Source: Streptomyces sp. NRRL F-6676 (lineage in GTDB: Bacteria > Actinomycetota > Actinomycetes > Streptomycetales > Streptomycetaceae). Taken from it: 64,000 nucleotides of DNA. This document shows positions 32,432 through 39,664 of the stretch, piece after piece (the stretch's first letter is position 1; the number at the start of each line of letters is the position of its first letter). A model generated the notes under the pieces. It worked only from the letters and a program-made list of their open reading frames with translations, did no database searches and was not told the DNA's origin. The stretch covers positions 1 to 64,000 of the forward strand of contig NZ_JOHS01000017.1 in NCBI RefSeq assembly GCF_000725625.1, written 5' to 3'. A program made the translations under genes and the position numbers.

Positions 32432-33977
32432 CTCGGGGGACTCGACCGCCTGCTGGTTCCTCCTGCTGCACGTGGCGGGTATCGGCGAGCGCGCCGAGAC
32501 CGCTCAGGCGTTCCTGCGCGACGTCCTGGAGAAATGCACCCGCCAGGCGCTCACCGAGGCGCGGGTGCGACCCCAGGAATTCCGGATGCAGGCCCGGGAC
32601 GCCGGCCTCGGCGTCCGCGTCTCCATGGATGTCAGGGGGGCCGGGCTGCTGCGGGACTTCGTGCGTTCCCTCGACGACCACCTGGCCGGGCACAACGACC
32701 GCTGCCGTGGCGACCACAGGCTGTCCGTGCGCCTGGGCCTGCACATGGGCACGATCGCGCCGGGCGCGGAGCACTGGTCGACCCGGGCGGTCTCCCACCT
32801 GGTCCGGCTGATGGAACTCACGCCCACGGGACCGGCGTCCGACCCTCCCACGCTGGTGCTCGTGCTGTCGGACGTGTTCCACAAGCTCGTCGTCATGGCC
32901 GCGGACCCGGGCATCCGGCCGACCGACTACGCGCCCTTCGAGGTGCCGGCCGGAGCCGACGGCGGGCCGTGCGAGAGCTGGGTGTCCGTCGCCGGACGGG
33001 CCGGGCCCCCGTCGTGGGCCCCCGCCGCTCCCGTGGACACGCCGGAGGCGGAGTGGCCGCGCACCGGCGCCGCCGGGCCGGCCGGCGAACCCGGCGCACA
33101 GGCGGTGCCCGGCATCTCCGGGCCGCTTCTGCATCCGAACCTCCGGCTGGGAGAAGGCGGCCAGGCCACGGTGTACCCGGTGGTGCGCGACGTCCCCGGA
33201 CTGAGCGGTCCGCTCGCCTACAAGGAGTACCGCCCGGGTGTGCTGCGCGATCCGGAGGTGTTGCAGAACATGGTCGGGTTCTTCCGGGCCCTCGCCCGCG
33301 ACAGTCCGGACGAACACGCCTTCCTGGACTCCCGGCTGGCATGGCCGCTGATGGTGGGGCGGCGACTGGGGGTGCCGAGCGGCGTCCTGATGCGGCAGGC
33401 CTCCGCGGACTACGTCCTGCGGAGTCCGGCCCTGCACGACCGGCCACGCAGCCTCGACCTCCTGCTGAATCCGGACGCGTACCTCCGCCGGATCGGGCTG
33501 GAGGTCGGCGACGAGCTGCGTCTGCTGCTGCTGAAGGACCTGGTTGGGATCGTGGCCACGCTCCACCGGCACGGCATCACGGTGGGGGACTTGTCCCCGA
33601 AGAACATCCTGTTCCGGGTGGACGTGTGGCCCAGCTGCCTGCTCATCGACTGCGACTCGATGCGGCTGCGGGGCCGTGACGCGCTGGATCAGGTGGAGAC
33701 GCCGGGGTGGGCGGCGCCGGAACCGCGCAAGGCGACACGGGCGTCGGACGTGTACAAGCTGGGGCTGATGGCGTTGCGGTTGTTCAATCGGGACCAGGAA
33801 AGTACGGACAGCGGTCCGCTGAGCGGCCGTTCGGCCGAGCTGGCGTGGATGGCCGAGCGCAGTCTCGCGGACCGGCCGCGGCACCGGCCGCCCCTGTCCG
33901 AATGGCTGCCCAAACTGGAGCGGGCCGCCGGGGAGGGCAAGTCGGACACCACCTGGATCGACGTCGACGAGGTCTGA
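32418..33977 (+). CDS. Degenerate cyclase-domain and protein-kinase fusion
   Basis: 519 residues. Residues 10-195 are a cyclase homology domain related to that of the first gene of the locus (shared LVLVLSDVF, DPGIRPTDYAPFE), but the metal-binding aspartates are lost: H18 stands where D15 is and L64 where D59 is. After a 40-residue linker comes a kinase domain (about 235-505) paralogous to the preceding kinase: LRLGEGGQATVYPV, LAYKEYR, TVGDLSPKNILF, LLIDCDSM. No membrane helix. The dead cyclase half may bind a nucleotide or dimerise with the active cyclase, coupling it to phosphorylation; this is inference. Last gene of the locus, convergent with the Crp-like gene. Confidence 0.8.
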   Translation: MRPADSGDSTACWFLLLHVAGIGERAETAQAFLRDVLEKCTRQALTEARVRPQEFRMQARDAGLGVRVSMDVRGAGLLRDFVRSLDDHLAGHNDRCRGDHRLSVRLGLHMGTIAPGAEHWSTRAVSHLVRLMELTPTGPASDPPTLVLVLSDVFHKLVVMAADPGIRPTDYAPFEVPAGADGGPCESWVSVAGRAGPPSWAPAAPVDTPEAEWPRTGAAGPAGEPGAQAVPGISGPLLHPNLRLGEGGQATVYPVVRDVPGLSGPLAYKEYRPGVLRDPEVLQNMVGFFRALARDSPDEHAFLDSRLAWPLMVGRRLGVPSGVLMRQASADYVLRSPALHDRPRSLDLLLNPDAYLRRIGLEVGDELRLLLLKDLVGIVATLHRHGITVGDLSPKNILFRVDVWPSCLLIDCDSMRLRGRDALDQVETPGWAAPEPRKATRASDVYKLGLMALRLFNRDQESTDSGPLSGRSAELAWMAERSLADRPRHRPPLSEWLPKLERAAGEGKSDTTWIDVDEV

Positions 33978-34050
33978 CCCTCCGGCCGGGCGGCTCTCCG
34001 GCCGGGCGGCCCCGCGTCCCGATGGTCCGGGCCCGTGATCCGTGCCCCGG

Positions 34051-34728
34051 TCAGTCGCCGAAGGCCTGCCGTTTCAACTGGTCGGCGGAGCGGACAAGCA
34101 GGTACTGGCGGCCCGTCACGACCCAGCCGTCCGTGCGCCACCGTGTCAGGACCCGGCTCACCGTACGGCGGGAGGTGAGCAGCAGACCGGCCAGATCGTC
34201 CTGGGAGAGCGGGAGGGCGATGCGGTGGCCGGTGCCGTCGGGCTCGGGGCGGCCGCATCGTTCGACGAGGTCGAGGAGGAGGGCGGCGAGCCGGGCGGGC
34301 ACCGGCTCGGTGATGCCGGCGCGTTGCAGGTCGGCCTCGCGCAGCCGCTGGGACAGGGTCTGCTGAAGCGCCGCGCCGATGCCGGGGCGGGTCCGGGCCA
34401 GGGCGTGGAAGCGGGCGCCGGGCACCCGCAGCAGCTGGGCCGGGCCGGCCGTGAGGAGGGACGCCGAGCGGCGACGCCGTTCCACCCCGGCCTGCTCGCC
34501 GAGGAGTTCACCGGGACCGCGCAGCGCCAGCAGCGCCCGGTAGCCGGCGGGGGACTCGGCGACGACCTTGACCCAGCCGCGCAACACGACGATCAGGTGG
34601 TCGGAGTCCTCGCCCTGGGCCAGGAACATCTCGCCCGGGGGCAGCCGTACGGCGGTCGCGACCCCGCGCAGCGCGGCGCGGTCGCCGTCCTCCAGCGCGT
34701 CCCAGAAGGGTGCCGGACGGTGATCCAC
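34051..34728 (-). CDS. Crp/Fnr-type regulator
   Basis: 225 residues. A cyclic-nucleotide-binding jelly roll (about 10-130) with a phosphate-cassette-like GPGELLGEQAG and RRSASLL, close to the GE...RSA pattern of cAMP binders, then a long dimer helix and winged helix-turn-helix (about 165-220: LSQDDLAGLLLTSRRTVSRVLTRWRTDGWV). So it could respond to a nucleotide made by the neighbouring cyclase-like protein. GTG at 34728 is 5 bp after the stop of the PycTM gene, so the two are co-transcribed. Confidence 0.88.
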   Translation of the reverse strand: MDHRPAPFWDALEDGDRAALRGVATAVRLPPGEMFLAQGEDSDHLIVVLRGWVKVVAESPAGYRALLALRGPGELLGEQAGVERRRRSASLLTAGPAQLLRVPGARFHALARTRPGIGAALQQTLSQRLREADLQRAGITEPVPARLAALLLDLVERCGRPEPDGTGHRIALPLSQDDLAGLLLTSRRTVSRVLTRWRTDGWVVTGRQYLLVRSADQLKRQAFGD

Positions 34729-34733
34729 GCCGG

Positions 34734-35225
34734 TCAGCCCAGCAGCCACGCGAGTGCGATGGCCGCCACCCCGGTGACGGCCAGCAGCAGTGACTGCTGT
34801 ACCCGCTGGTGCTTGGTCCAGGCGATCCTGCTCATGGAGACGATCTGCCGTGACAGCGACTCCAGCGGGGAGGTGTCGGCCAGCTTCTCGGCAAGGTGCT
34901 CGGGAGCCCAGTGGCGCAGGTCGCCGAAGTAGACGAAGTGCTCCCGCCAGTCGTGCCCGGCCGGGGTCCGCAACCGTGGACCGACCACCGACACGGACGC
35001 GAGGGCGGCGAGTGCGAGAAGGCCGGCTCCCAGCCAGAGGAGGATCACGGGCAGCGTGCCGTCGAGTTCCGGCCGGTGCCGGGAGCCGGAGACCGCGATG
35101 ACGGCTCCGAGGACCGCGGACTCCAGAGTGAGCGCGAAACCGGCTTTCGCGTCCACCTTGCCGGTCCAGTCGGCGAGCGCCGCGTGGATCCGCCAGGCGG
35201 TGTCCACGGGATCCGTCTGCGCCAT
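34734..35225 (-). CDS. Pycsar-type effector membrane protein (PycTM/DUF5706)
   Basis: 163 residues. The N-terminal segment TAWRIHAALADWTGKVDAKAGF runs into a hydrophobic helix (28-47), a second helix lies at 57-81, a central polar region has YFGDLRHWAPEHL and SLSRQIVSMSRIAWTKHQRVQQ, and a third helix at 145-162 ends the protein. This is the pattern I recognise for the Pycsar effector domain, whose members damage the inner membrane after binding a cyclic pyrimidine nucleotide in phage defence. Here no dedicated pyrimidine cyclase is adjacent, but two cyclase-domain genes end 0.8 kb and begin 10 kb away. Upstream GGGGG is a modest ribosome site. Domain call fairly sure; function inferred. Confidence 0.75.
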   Translation of the reverse strand: MAQTDPVDTAWRIHAALADWTGKVDAKAGFALTLESAVLGAVIAVSGSRHRPELDGTLPVILLWLGAGLLALAALASVSVVGPRLRTPAGHDWREHFVYFGDLRHWAPEHLAEKLADTSPLESLSRQIVSMSRIAWTKHQRVQQSLLLAVTGVAAIALAWLLG

Positions 35226-35257
35226 GTTCGTCAACCCCCGTCGTCGACCGCATCGGG

Positions 35258-35278
35258 ACGGGGTCAGTGTGGCCCCGT
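35258..35278 (-). terminator. Hairpin after the GH25 gene
   Basis: ACGGGG, 9-nt loop, CCCCGT between the GH25 stop and the PycTM start; a weak terminator or leader stem. Confidence 0.35.
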
Positions 35279-35314
35279 GGACGAGCGGTGAAACCTCTGG
35301 GCGGACCGTGTTTC

Positions 35315-35872
35315 TCAGGCGTCGTCCGCCCACTTCTTCAGCGCGGCCTTGCTGCCGAAGTCGGCGACGTCCTTGTCGTGCGGGTCGGACGTGTACTGGT
35401 GGAAGCGCCACTTGGCCTTGATACGGGGTTCGCCGGCCGTCACGTAGTCGGCGATCCAGAGACCGTCGCCCGCGTAGGAGGTGGTGTCGACGTTGAGCCA
35501 GAAATGCCGGTTGCAGTAGAGGAGGACCCGGTGGTTCGGCCGCAGTGCCTTCACCTTGCGGATGAAGCTGTCCTTCTCCGCGTTGCTCGCGTGGGTGCCC
35601 TCGCCGGTGGTCTCCCAGTCGACGGCGAGGAGGTCGCTGCCCTTCTCGGGGGCGTGTTCGACGAAGTACTCGGCCTGGGCGGTGAGGTTGCCCGGCCAGA
35701 GGAAGTGGTAGAAGCCGACGACGAGTCCGGCGTCGCGGGCGTGCTTGGTCTGGGCGGACAGCCGGGGGTTGACGTACGAGCGGCCCTCGGTCGCCTTGAT
35801 GAAGGCGAAGGAGAGACCGTCCGTGCCGAAGGAAGAGGACTGGTAGGCGCTGACGTCGATGCCTCGCAGCAT
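35315..35872 (-). CDS. GH25 muramidase (lysozyme)
   Basis: 185 residues, a single GH25 barrel. Catalytic acidic residues are visible in LRGIDVSAYQ (D6) and LLAVDWETTGEG (Asp/Glu pair), with FAFIKATEG and GFYHFLW as family hallmarks and WRFHQYTS near the end. Cleaves N-acetylmuramyl bonds in peptidoglycan. No signal peptide is present from the ATG at 35872, which has a clear GAGGAG 8 nt upstream, so it is exported by another route or acts inside (for example prophage-like or via lysis). Confidence 0.9.
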   Translation of the reverse strand: MLRGIDVSAYQSSSFGTDGLSFAFIKATEGRSYVNPRLSAQTKHARDAGLVVGFYHFLWPGNLTAQAEYFVEHAPEKGSDLLAVDWETTGEGTHASNAEKDSFIRKVKALRPNHRVLLYCNRHFWLNVDTTSYAGDGLWIADYVTAGEPRIKAKWRFHQYTSDPHDKDVADFGSKAALKKWADDA

Positions 35873-35982
35873 GGGGGGACTCCTCGAAGTGTGCGGTGGG
35901 GTACGGGAGTTGCCGCCCGTCCACCCTGACACGAGGGTGGTGCCCCGTGTACGCGGAACCCTCACACGCCGAGGTGGCCGTA

Positions 35983-36032
35983 CTAACACTCGATGATGTT
36001 GACAGCGAGCCCGCCCCGGGCCGTCTCCTTGT
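35983..36032 (-). pseudogene. Remnant of an sdaA 3' end (displaced direct repeat)
   Basis: 50 bp match the 3' end of the intact sdaA (40721-40770) with three differences. Read on the minus strand both encode [15 protein letters not shown] and stop, and the three differences are all synonymous (GCT/GCG, GTC/GTG, TGT/TGC). Homology ends sharply after the lysine codon. No further sdaA sequence follows. Looks like the displaced half of an integration site. Confidence 0.8.
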
Positions 36033-36130
36033 GTGTGACGGGCCTCTGCCCACCTCGGTGGTCGCACTGCTGGTCCCCGAGGCGCGCGACAGGACGGAGC
36101 ACCCGCCGCGGGTCATCGACCCGGCATCCG

Positions 36131-36520
36131 CTACTGCCCGGCGGTGTCCGGTCCGGCCGCGCGGGCCGGGGTGTCGTGCACGCCCAGGCGCAGGTGCTCG
36201 ACGTGATAGAGCGCCTGGTCGAGAAGTTCGGCGACGTGGTTGTCGTAGAGGGCGTAGACGATCGACCGACCGTGACGTTCGCCGGTGACGAGGCCCAGGT
36301 TGCGCAGCAGGCGCAGCTGGTGGGAGCAGGCGGAGGACTCCATCCCGACCGCTTCGGCCAGGTCGCTCACCGAGCAGGGGCCTTCCTGGAGGCGGGCCAG
36401 GATGTAGAGCCGGGACGGGGTGGCGAGGGCCTGGAGGGTGGCGGCGACGTCGGCGGTGCCGACCGCGTCGAGGCGCTCGCGGGTGGTGGCGCTGCTGGCG
36501 GTGCCGGTTCCGTGACCCAT
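36131..36520 (-). CDS. NmtR-like ArsR/SmtB family metal sensor
   Basis: 129 residues. Winged helix-turn-helix with VSDLAEAVGMESSACSHQLRLLRNLGLV (recognition helix SSACSHQLRLL). The alpha-5 metal site reads D93-N-H95 and H106-V-E-H109, which is the D-x-H...H-x-x-H spacing of the Ni/Co sensor NmtR, shifted by two residues. The N-terminus MGHG also equals that of NmtR, where Gly2-His3 bind Ni; this is why the ATG at 36520 is preferred over 36529 or 36532. Divergent from a P1B-4 ATPase gene which it probably represses, paralleling NmtR and CtpJ of mycobacteria. Confidence 0.88.
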   Translation of the reverse strand: MGHGTGTASSATTRERLDAVGTADVAATLQALATPSRLYILARLQEGPCSVSDLAEAVGMESSACSHQLRLLRNLGLVTGERHGRSIVYALYDNHVAELLDQALYHVEHLRLGVHDTPARAAGPDTAGQ

Positions 36521-36544
36521 GCACGTCATCATAACGATTACACC

Positions 36545-36558
36545 TGAAGACTTGTTCA
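36545..36558. promoter_or_regulatory. Probable ArsR-family operator
   Basis: TGAAGA-CT-TGTTCA, an imperfect 6-2-6 inverted repeat in the divergent promoter between the metal sensor and the ATPase. It fits the TGAACA...TGTTCA core of SmtB/ArsR-type 12-2-12 operators with one mismatch. Confidence 0.55.
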
Positions 36559-36614
36559 CATGTTCCTGTATGGTGGTGCCGTCACCCGGATCGCCCGTGA
36601 AGGGTTGTTTTGTC

Positions 36615-38588
36615 ATGTCTTCTGTCCTGGATCAGCGGCCCGCGCCGCCCGCCGGCGTCCGGCGCTCGGTGGCTCCGCGCCGCCGCACGCGGCTGCTGGC
36701 ACTGCCCGAGGCCCGCTGGGCACTCGCGGCCCTGGTGCTGTTCCTCCTCGCCCTGCCCGTGTACCTGCTGGGCGGCCCGGCGTGGCTGTGGGGCACGCTG
36801 TTCGCCGCGACCTACGTCACAGGCGGGTGGGAGCCCGGCTGGGAGGGGCTGAAGGCCCTCAAGGACAAGACCTTGGACGTGGATCTGCTGATGGTCGTCG
36901 CGGCGCTCGGCGCGGCGGCGATCGGCCAGGTCCTCGACGGGGCGCTGCTGATCGTCATCTTCGCCACCTCCGGCGCCCTGGAAGCGATCGCGACCGCGCG
37001 GACCGCCGACTCGGTGCGCGGGCTGCTCGACCTCGCCCCCGCCACCGCGACCCGCCTGCTGCCCGACGGGTCCGGAGAGAGTGTGGACGCGGCATCGCTC
37101 GGTATCGGCGACACCATCCTGGTCCGGCCCGGTGAGCGGGTCGGCGCCGACGGCCAGGTCCTCGACGGCACCAGCGACGTCGACCAGGCCACCATCACCG
37201 GCGAACCCCTCCCGGTCGCCAAGCAGGTGGGGGACGAGGTCTTCGCCGGCACCGTCAACGGCACCGGCGCCCTGCGCGTACGGGTGGAGCGGGACCCGTC
37301 GGACTCGGTGATCGCCCGGATCGTGAAGATGGTCGAGGAGGCCTCCGAGACCAAAGCCCCGACCCAGTTGTTCATCGAGAAGATCGAGCAGCGCTACTCC
37401 CTCGGCATGGTCCTCGCGACCCTCGCCGTCTTCCTCGTCCCGTTCGCCCTCGGTGACGGACTGCGCTCGGCGCTGCTGCGCGCCATGACCTTCATGATCG
37501 TCGCTTCCCCGTGCGCGGTGGTGCTCTCCACCATGCCGCCGCTGCTGTCGGCCATCGCGAACGCCGGACGGCGCGGCGTGCTCGCCAAGTCCGCCGTCGT
37601 CATGGAACGCCTCGGCCAGATCGACCTCGTGGCCCTGGACAAGACCGGCACCCTCACCGAGGGCACCCCCCGCGTCACCGACGTCCGCCCCCTTTCCGGG
37701 ACCGGACCGGACGGGCACACGCTGCTCAGCGTGGCGGCAGCCGCCGAGCACCCCAGCGAGCATCCCCTGGCGCGGGCGGTCGTCGACGCCGCCCGCGAGG
37801 CAGGTCTCACCCTGCCTGAGGCCACGGACTTCTCCTCCGTGCCCGGCCAGGGCGTCACCGCCACCATCGACGGCCACGTGATCCAGGTCGGCTCCCCCTC
37901 CCGGCTGCCCGCCGACATCCCCGCGGGGCTTCACGAGGCGGTGGCCGAGTTGGAGGACGCCGGGCGCACCGCGGTCGCCGTCCTGCGGGACGGCCAGGTG
38001 CTGGGCGTCCTCGGGATCGCCGACCGGCTGCGGCCGGACGCCGCGGCGACGGTGGCCGCGCTCACCGAGCTGACCGGCCGCACCCCCGTCCTGCTGACCG
38101 GTGACAACGAGCGCGCGGCGGTGCGTCTGGCCGCCGAGGTCGGTATCACCGACGTCCGCGCCGGGCTGCTGCCGCAGGACAAGGCCGCCGCGGTCAAGGC
38201 GTGGGAAACGGAAGGGCGCCGGGTGCTGGTGGTCGGCGACGGCGTCAACGACGCCCCCGCCCTGGCCGCCGCGCACTCCGGGATCGCGATGGGCAAGGCC
38301 GGCTCCGACCTCGCCCTGGAGACCGCCGACGCCGTCGTGGTACGCGACGAACTCGCCACCATCCCCTCCCTCGTGCGGCTCTCGCGCACCGCTCGCCGCC
38401 TGGTCGTCCAGAACCTGGTCATCGCCGGGGCGTTCATCACGGTGCTCGTCGCCTGGGACCTGATCGGGAATCTGCCGCTGCCGCTCGGTGTCGCCGGGCA
38501 CGAGGGGTCCACCGTCATCGTCGGCCTCAACGGCCTGCGCCTGCTGCGCGAAGCCGCTTGGCGGCGCCTGACGGCGGACACCGAGTGA
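36615..38588 (+). CDS. P1B-4-type heavy-metal (Co/Ni/Fe) efflux ATPase
   Basis: 657 residues. About six membrane helices; no N-terminal metal-binding domain. Phosphorylation motif D342KTGT, actuator ITGEPLP, hinge GDGVNDAPALAAA. The membrane metal motif is S298-P-C300 rather than CPC, and the last helix carries HEGSTVIVGLNGLRLL, matching the SPC plus HEGxT pair that defines P1B-4 (CtpD/CtpJ/CoaT). Expected substrate Co2+, Ni2+ or Fe2+. ATG at 36615 is preceded by AAGGG; an in-frame GTG at 36597 would add six residues. Divergently paired with its probable sensor. Confidence 0.92.
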   Translation: MSSVLDQRPAPPAGVRRSVAPRRRTRLLALPEARWALAALVLFLLALPVYLLGGPAWLWGTLFAATYVTGGWEPGWEGLKALKDKTLDVDLLMVVAALGAAAIGQVLDGALLIVIFATSGALEAIATARTADSVRGLLDLAPATATRLLPDGSGESVDAASLGIGDTILVRPGERVGADGQVLDGTSDVDQATITGEPLPVAKQVGDEVFAGTVNGTGALRVRVERDPSDSVIARIVKMVEEASETKAPTQLFIEKIEQRYSLGMVLATLAVFLVPFALGDGLRSALLRAMTFMIVASPCAVVLSTMPPLLSAIANAGRRGVLAKSAVVMERLGQIDLVALDKTGTLTEGTPRVTDVRPLSGTGPDGHTLLSVAAAAEHPSEHPLARAVVDAAREAGLTLPEATDFSSVPGQGVTATIDGHVIQVGSPSRLPADIPAGLHEAVAELEDAGRTAVAVLRDGQVLGVLGIADRLRPDAAATVAALTELTGRTPVLLTGDNERAAVRLAAEVGITDVRAGLLPQDKAAAVKAWETEGRRVLVVGDGVNDAPALAAAHSGIAMGKAGSDLALETADAVVVRDELATIPSLVRLSRTARRLVVQNLVIAGAFITVLVAWDLIGNLPLPLGVAGHEGSTVIVGLNGLRLLREAAWRRLTADTE

Positions 38589-38604
38589 GCAGGCGCCCCC
38601 GCCG

Positions 38605-38653
38605 TGCCGCCTCCGCCTCCGCCCCTGGGCCGGGGCCGGGGCCGGAGGCGGCA
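38605..38653 (+). terminator. Hairpin after the metal ATPase gene
   Basis: TGCCGCCTCCG and CGGAGGCGGCA, an 11-bp perfect stem 16 bp after the stop, with a G/C-rich 27-nt loop. Confidence 0.55.
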
Positions 38654-38743
38654 TGGCCCACCGTCACCGCCTGAAGCCGTAGCCCCTCGCGTCCGCCCTG
38701 CCGTTCGGCGGTCGTAGGAGGCCGGAAACGGTTGACTTCAAAG

Positions 38744-38758
38744 CATCGACGTACGATG
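38744..38758. promoter_or_regulatory. Inverted repeat upstream of the TetR gene
   Basis: CATCG-ACGTA-CGATG, perfect 5-bp arms in the 5' region of the TetR gene just downstream of a TTGACT (38732-38737). Probably its autoregulatory operator. Confidence 0.45.
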
Positions 38759-38795
38759 TCTCCGGGTGACGTTTCGGCCGAGGTGCAGGAGAGAC

Positions 38796-39365
38796 ATGGC
38801 GCGCTGGGAACCTGGAGCGGCCGGGCGGCTCCGGGAGGCCGCGGTCGAGCTGTTCGCCCGCCAGGGGTACGACCAGACGACGGCGGCGGAGATCGCGGCA
38901 GCCGCGGGGCTGACCCGGCGCACGTTCTTCCGGTATTTCCCTGACAAGCGTGACGTGTTGTTCGCCGGGGAGGCGGCCTTGGAGCGGGCGCTGGCCGACG
39001 CCGTCGATGAGGCGCCGGAAGGGCTTTCGCTGCTGTCGCTGATCGGGTTGGCCCTGGATCGGGCGAGTGACGTCTTCGCGGATATGCCGCGGGACCGGGT
39101 GCGGGCGCGTCAGGCGATCATCGACTCGGACGCGACATTGCTCGAGCGCCAGCGTGAAAAATACGCTGCCCTGGCCCGCGCGATGGGCGCGGCCTTGCGG
39201 CGCAGAGGGATCGGCGAGCCCGCGGCGACCTTGGCGGCCGAATGCGGCTCGGTCGTCTTCACCCTCGCGCTCGCGCAGTGGTTGGCGGACGGCGAGTCGC
39301 GACCGTTGTCGGTCATCGCCGCGGAGGTGCTCGCGGAGCTGCGTGCGCTGGATGTTCGTCGCTGA
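38796..39365 (+). CDS. TetR family regulator
   Basis: 189 residues. Helix-turn-helix at about 10-55 (AAVELFARQGYDQTTAAEIAAAAGLTRRTFFRYFPDKRDVLF). The C-terminal domain (60-185) is of the MftR/TetR_C type with RARQAIIDSDATLLERQREKYAALA. ATG at 38796 with AGGAGAG upstream is preferred to an ATG-less extension of ten residues. Likely represses the oxidoreductase gene downstream, in whose promoter a strong dyad is found. Part of the segment bounded by the sdaA repeat. Confidence 0.88.
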   Translation: MARWEPGAAGRLREAAVELFARQGYDQTTAAEIAAAAGLTRRTFFRYFPDKRDVLFAGEAALERALADAVDEAPEGLSLLSLIGLALDRASDVFADMPRDRVRARQAIIDSDATLLERQREKYAALARAMGAALRRRGIGEPAATLAAECGSVVFTLALAQWLADGESRPLSVIAAEVLAELRALDVRR

Positions 39366-39604
39366 GCTTGCCGGTGCCGGTGCCGGCGTCTGTGCGCCGT
39401 GACGTGATCAGCTCTCCGTATACCCCCGTCGCGGCGGGCCGGTCGGCCATTTCGCGATGAGGCGGCCGCTTCCTCGCGGCGAGGCTCCGTTCGCACCCCT
39501 CCCGTCGTGGGAAGCGCTCTTCGGCCGAGTCCCGGCCAGAAGGACGGTCTGTGCGTTGCCTCTCCCCTCTCCCTCAGCCCTCCCTCAGCACCCAAGGGAT
39601 GGCA
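39366..39604. other. Spacer without recognised gene
   Basis: The 239 bp between the TetR gene and the oxidoreductase operator. I see no coding pattern, hairpin or repeat worth naming except a Gly/Val-type GGTGCC repeat just after the TetR stop. Confidence 0.4.
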
Positions 39605-39640
39605 CTGAGAGACATCACCCGCTAGTGTGATGGCTCTCAG
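39605..39640 (+). promoter_or_regulatory. 14-bp inverted repeat operator of the oxidoreductase gene
   Basis: CTGAGAGACATCAC (39605-39618) and GTGATGGCTCTCAG (39627-39640) are inverted with one mismatch and an 8-bp spacer that contains the start of a -10-like TAGTGT. The half GACATCAC recurs at 39642-39649. It lies 24 bp before the ATG, as expected for a repressor site; the adjacent TetR protein is the likely ligand. Confidence 0.65.
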
Positions 39641-39664
39641 GGACATCACGGCGTGGAGGATTTG

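Noticed and set aside
28834..33977. Tellurite-resistance operon
   Set aside because: TerY-like vWA, PP2C and kinase occur outside ter operons. No TerD, TerC or TerB is present here, so the resistance label is not supported.
34734..35225. Complete Pycsar operon
   Set aside because: No dedicated pyrimidine cyclase gene adjoins the effector. The gene next to it is a Crp-like regulator, so only a Pycsar-like effector is claimed.
35983..36045. Short new gene over the left repeat copy
   Set aside because: The sequence is fully explained as the displaced sdaA 3' end, with no start or upstream coding part.
39366..39604. Possible tRNA or small RNA in the spacer
   Set aside because: No cloverleaf pairing, CCA-type acceptor or promoter-terminator pair could be traced.
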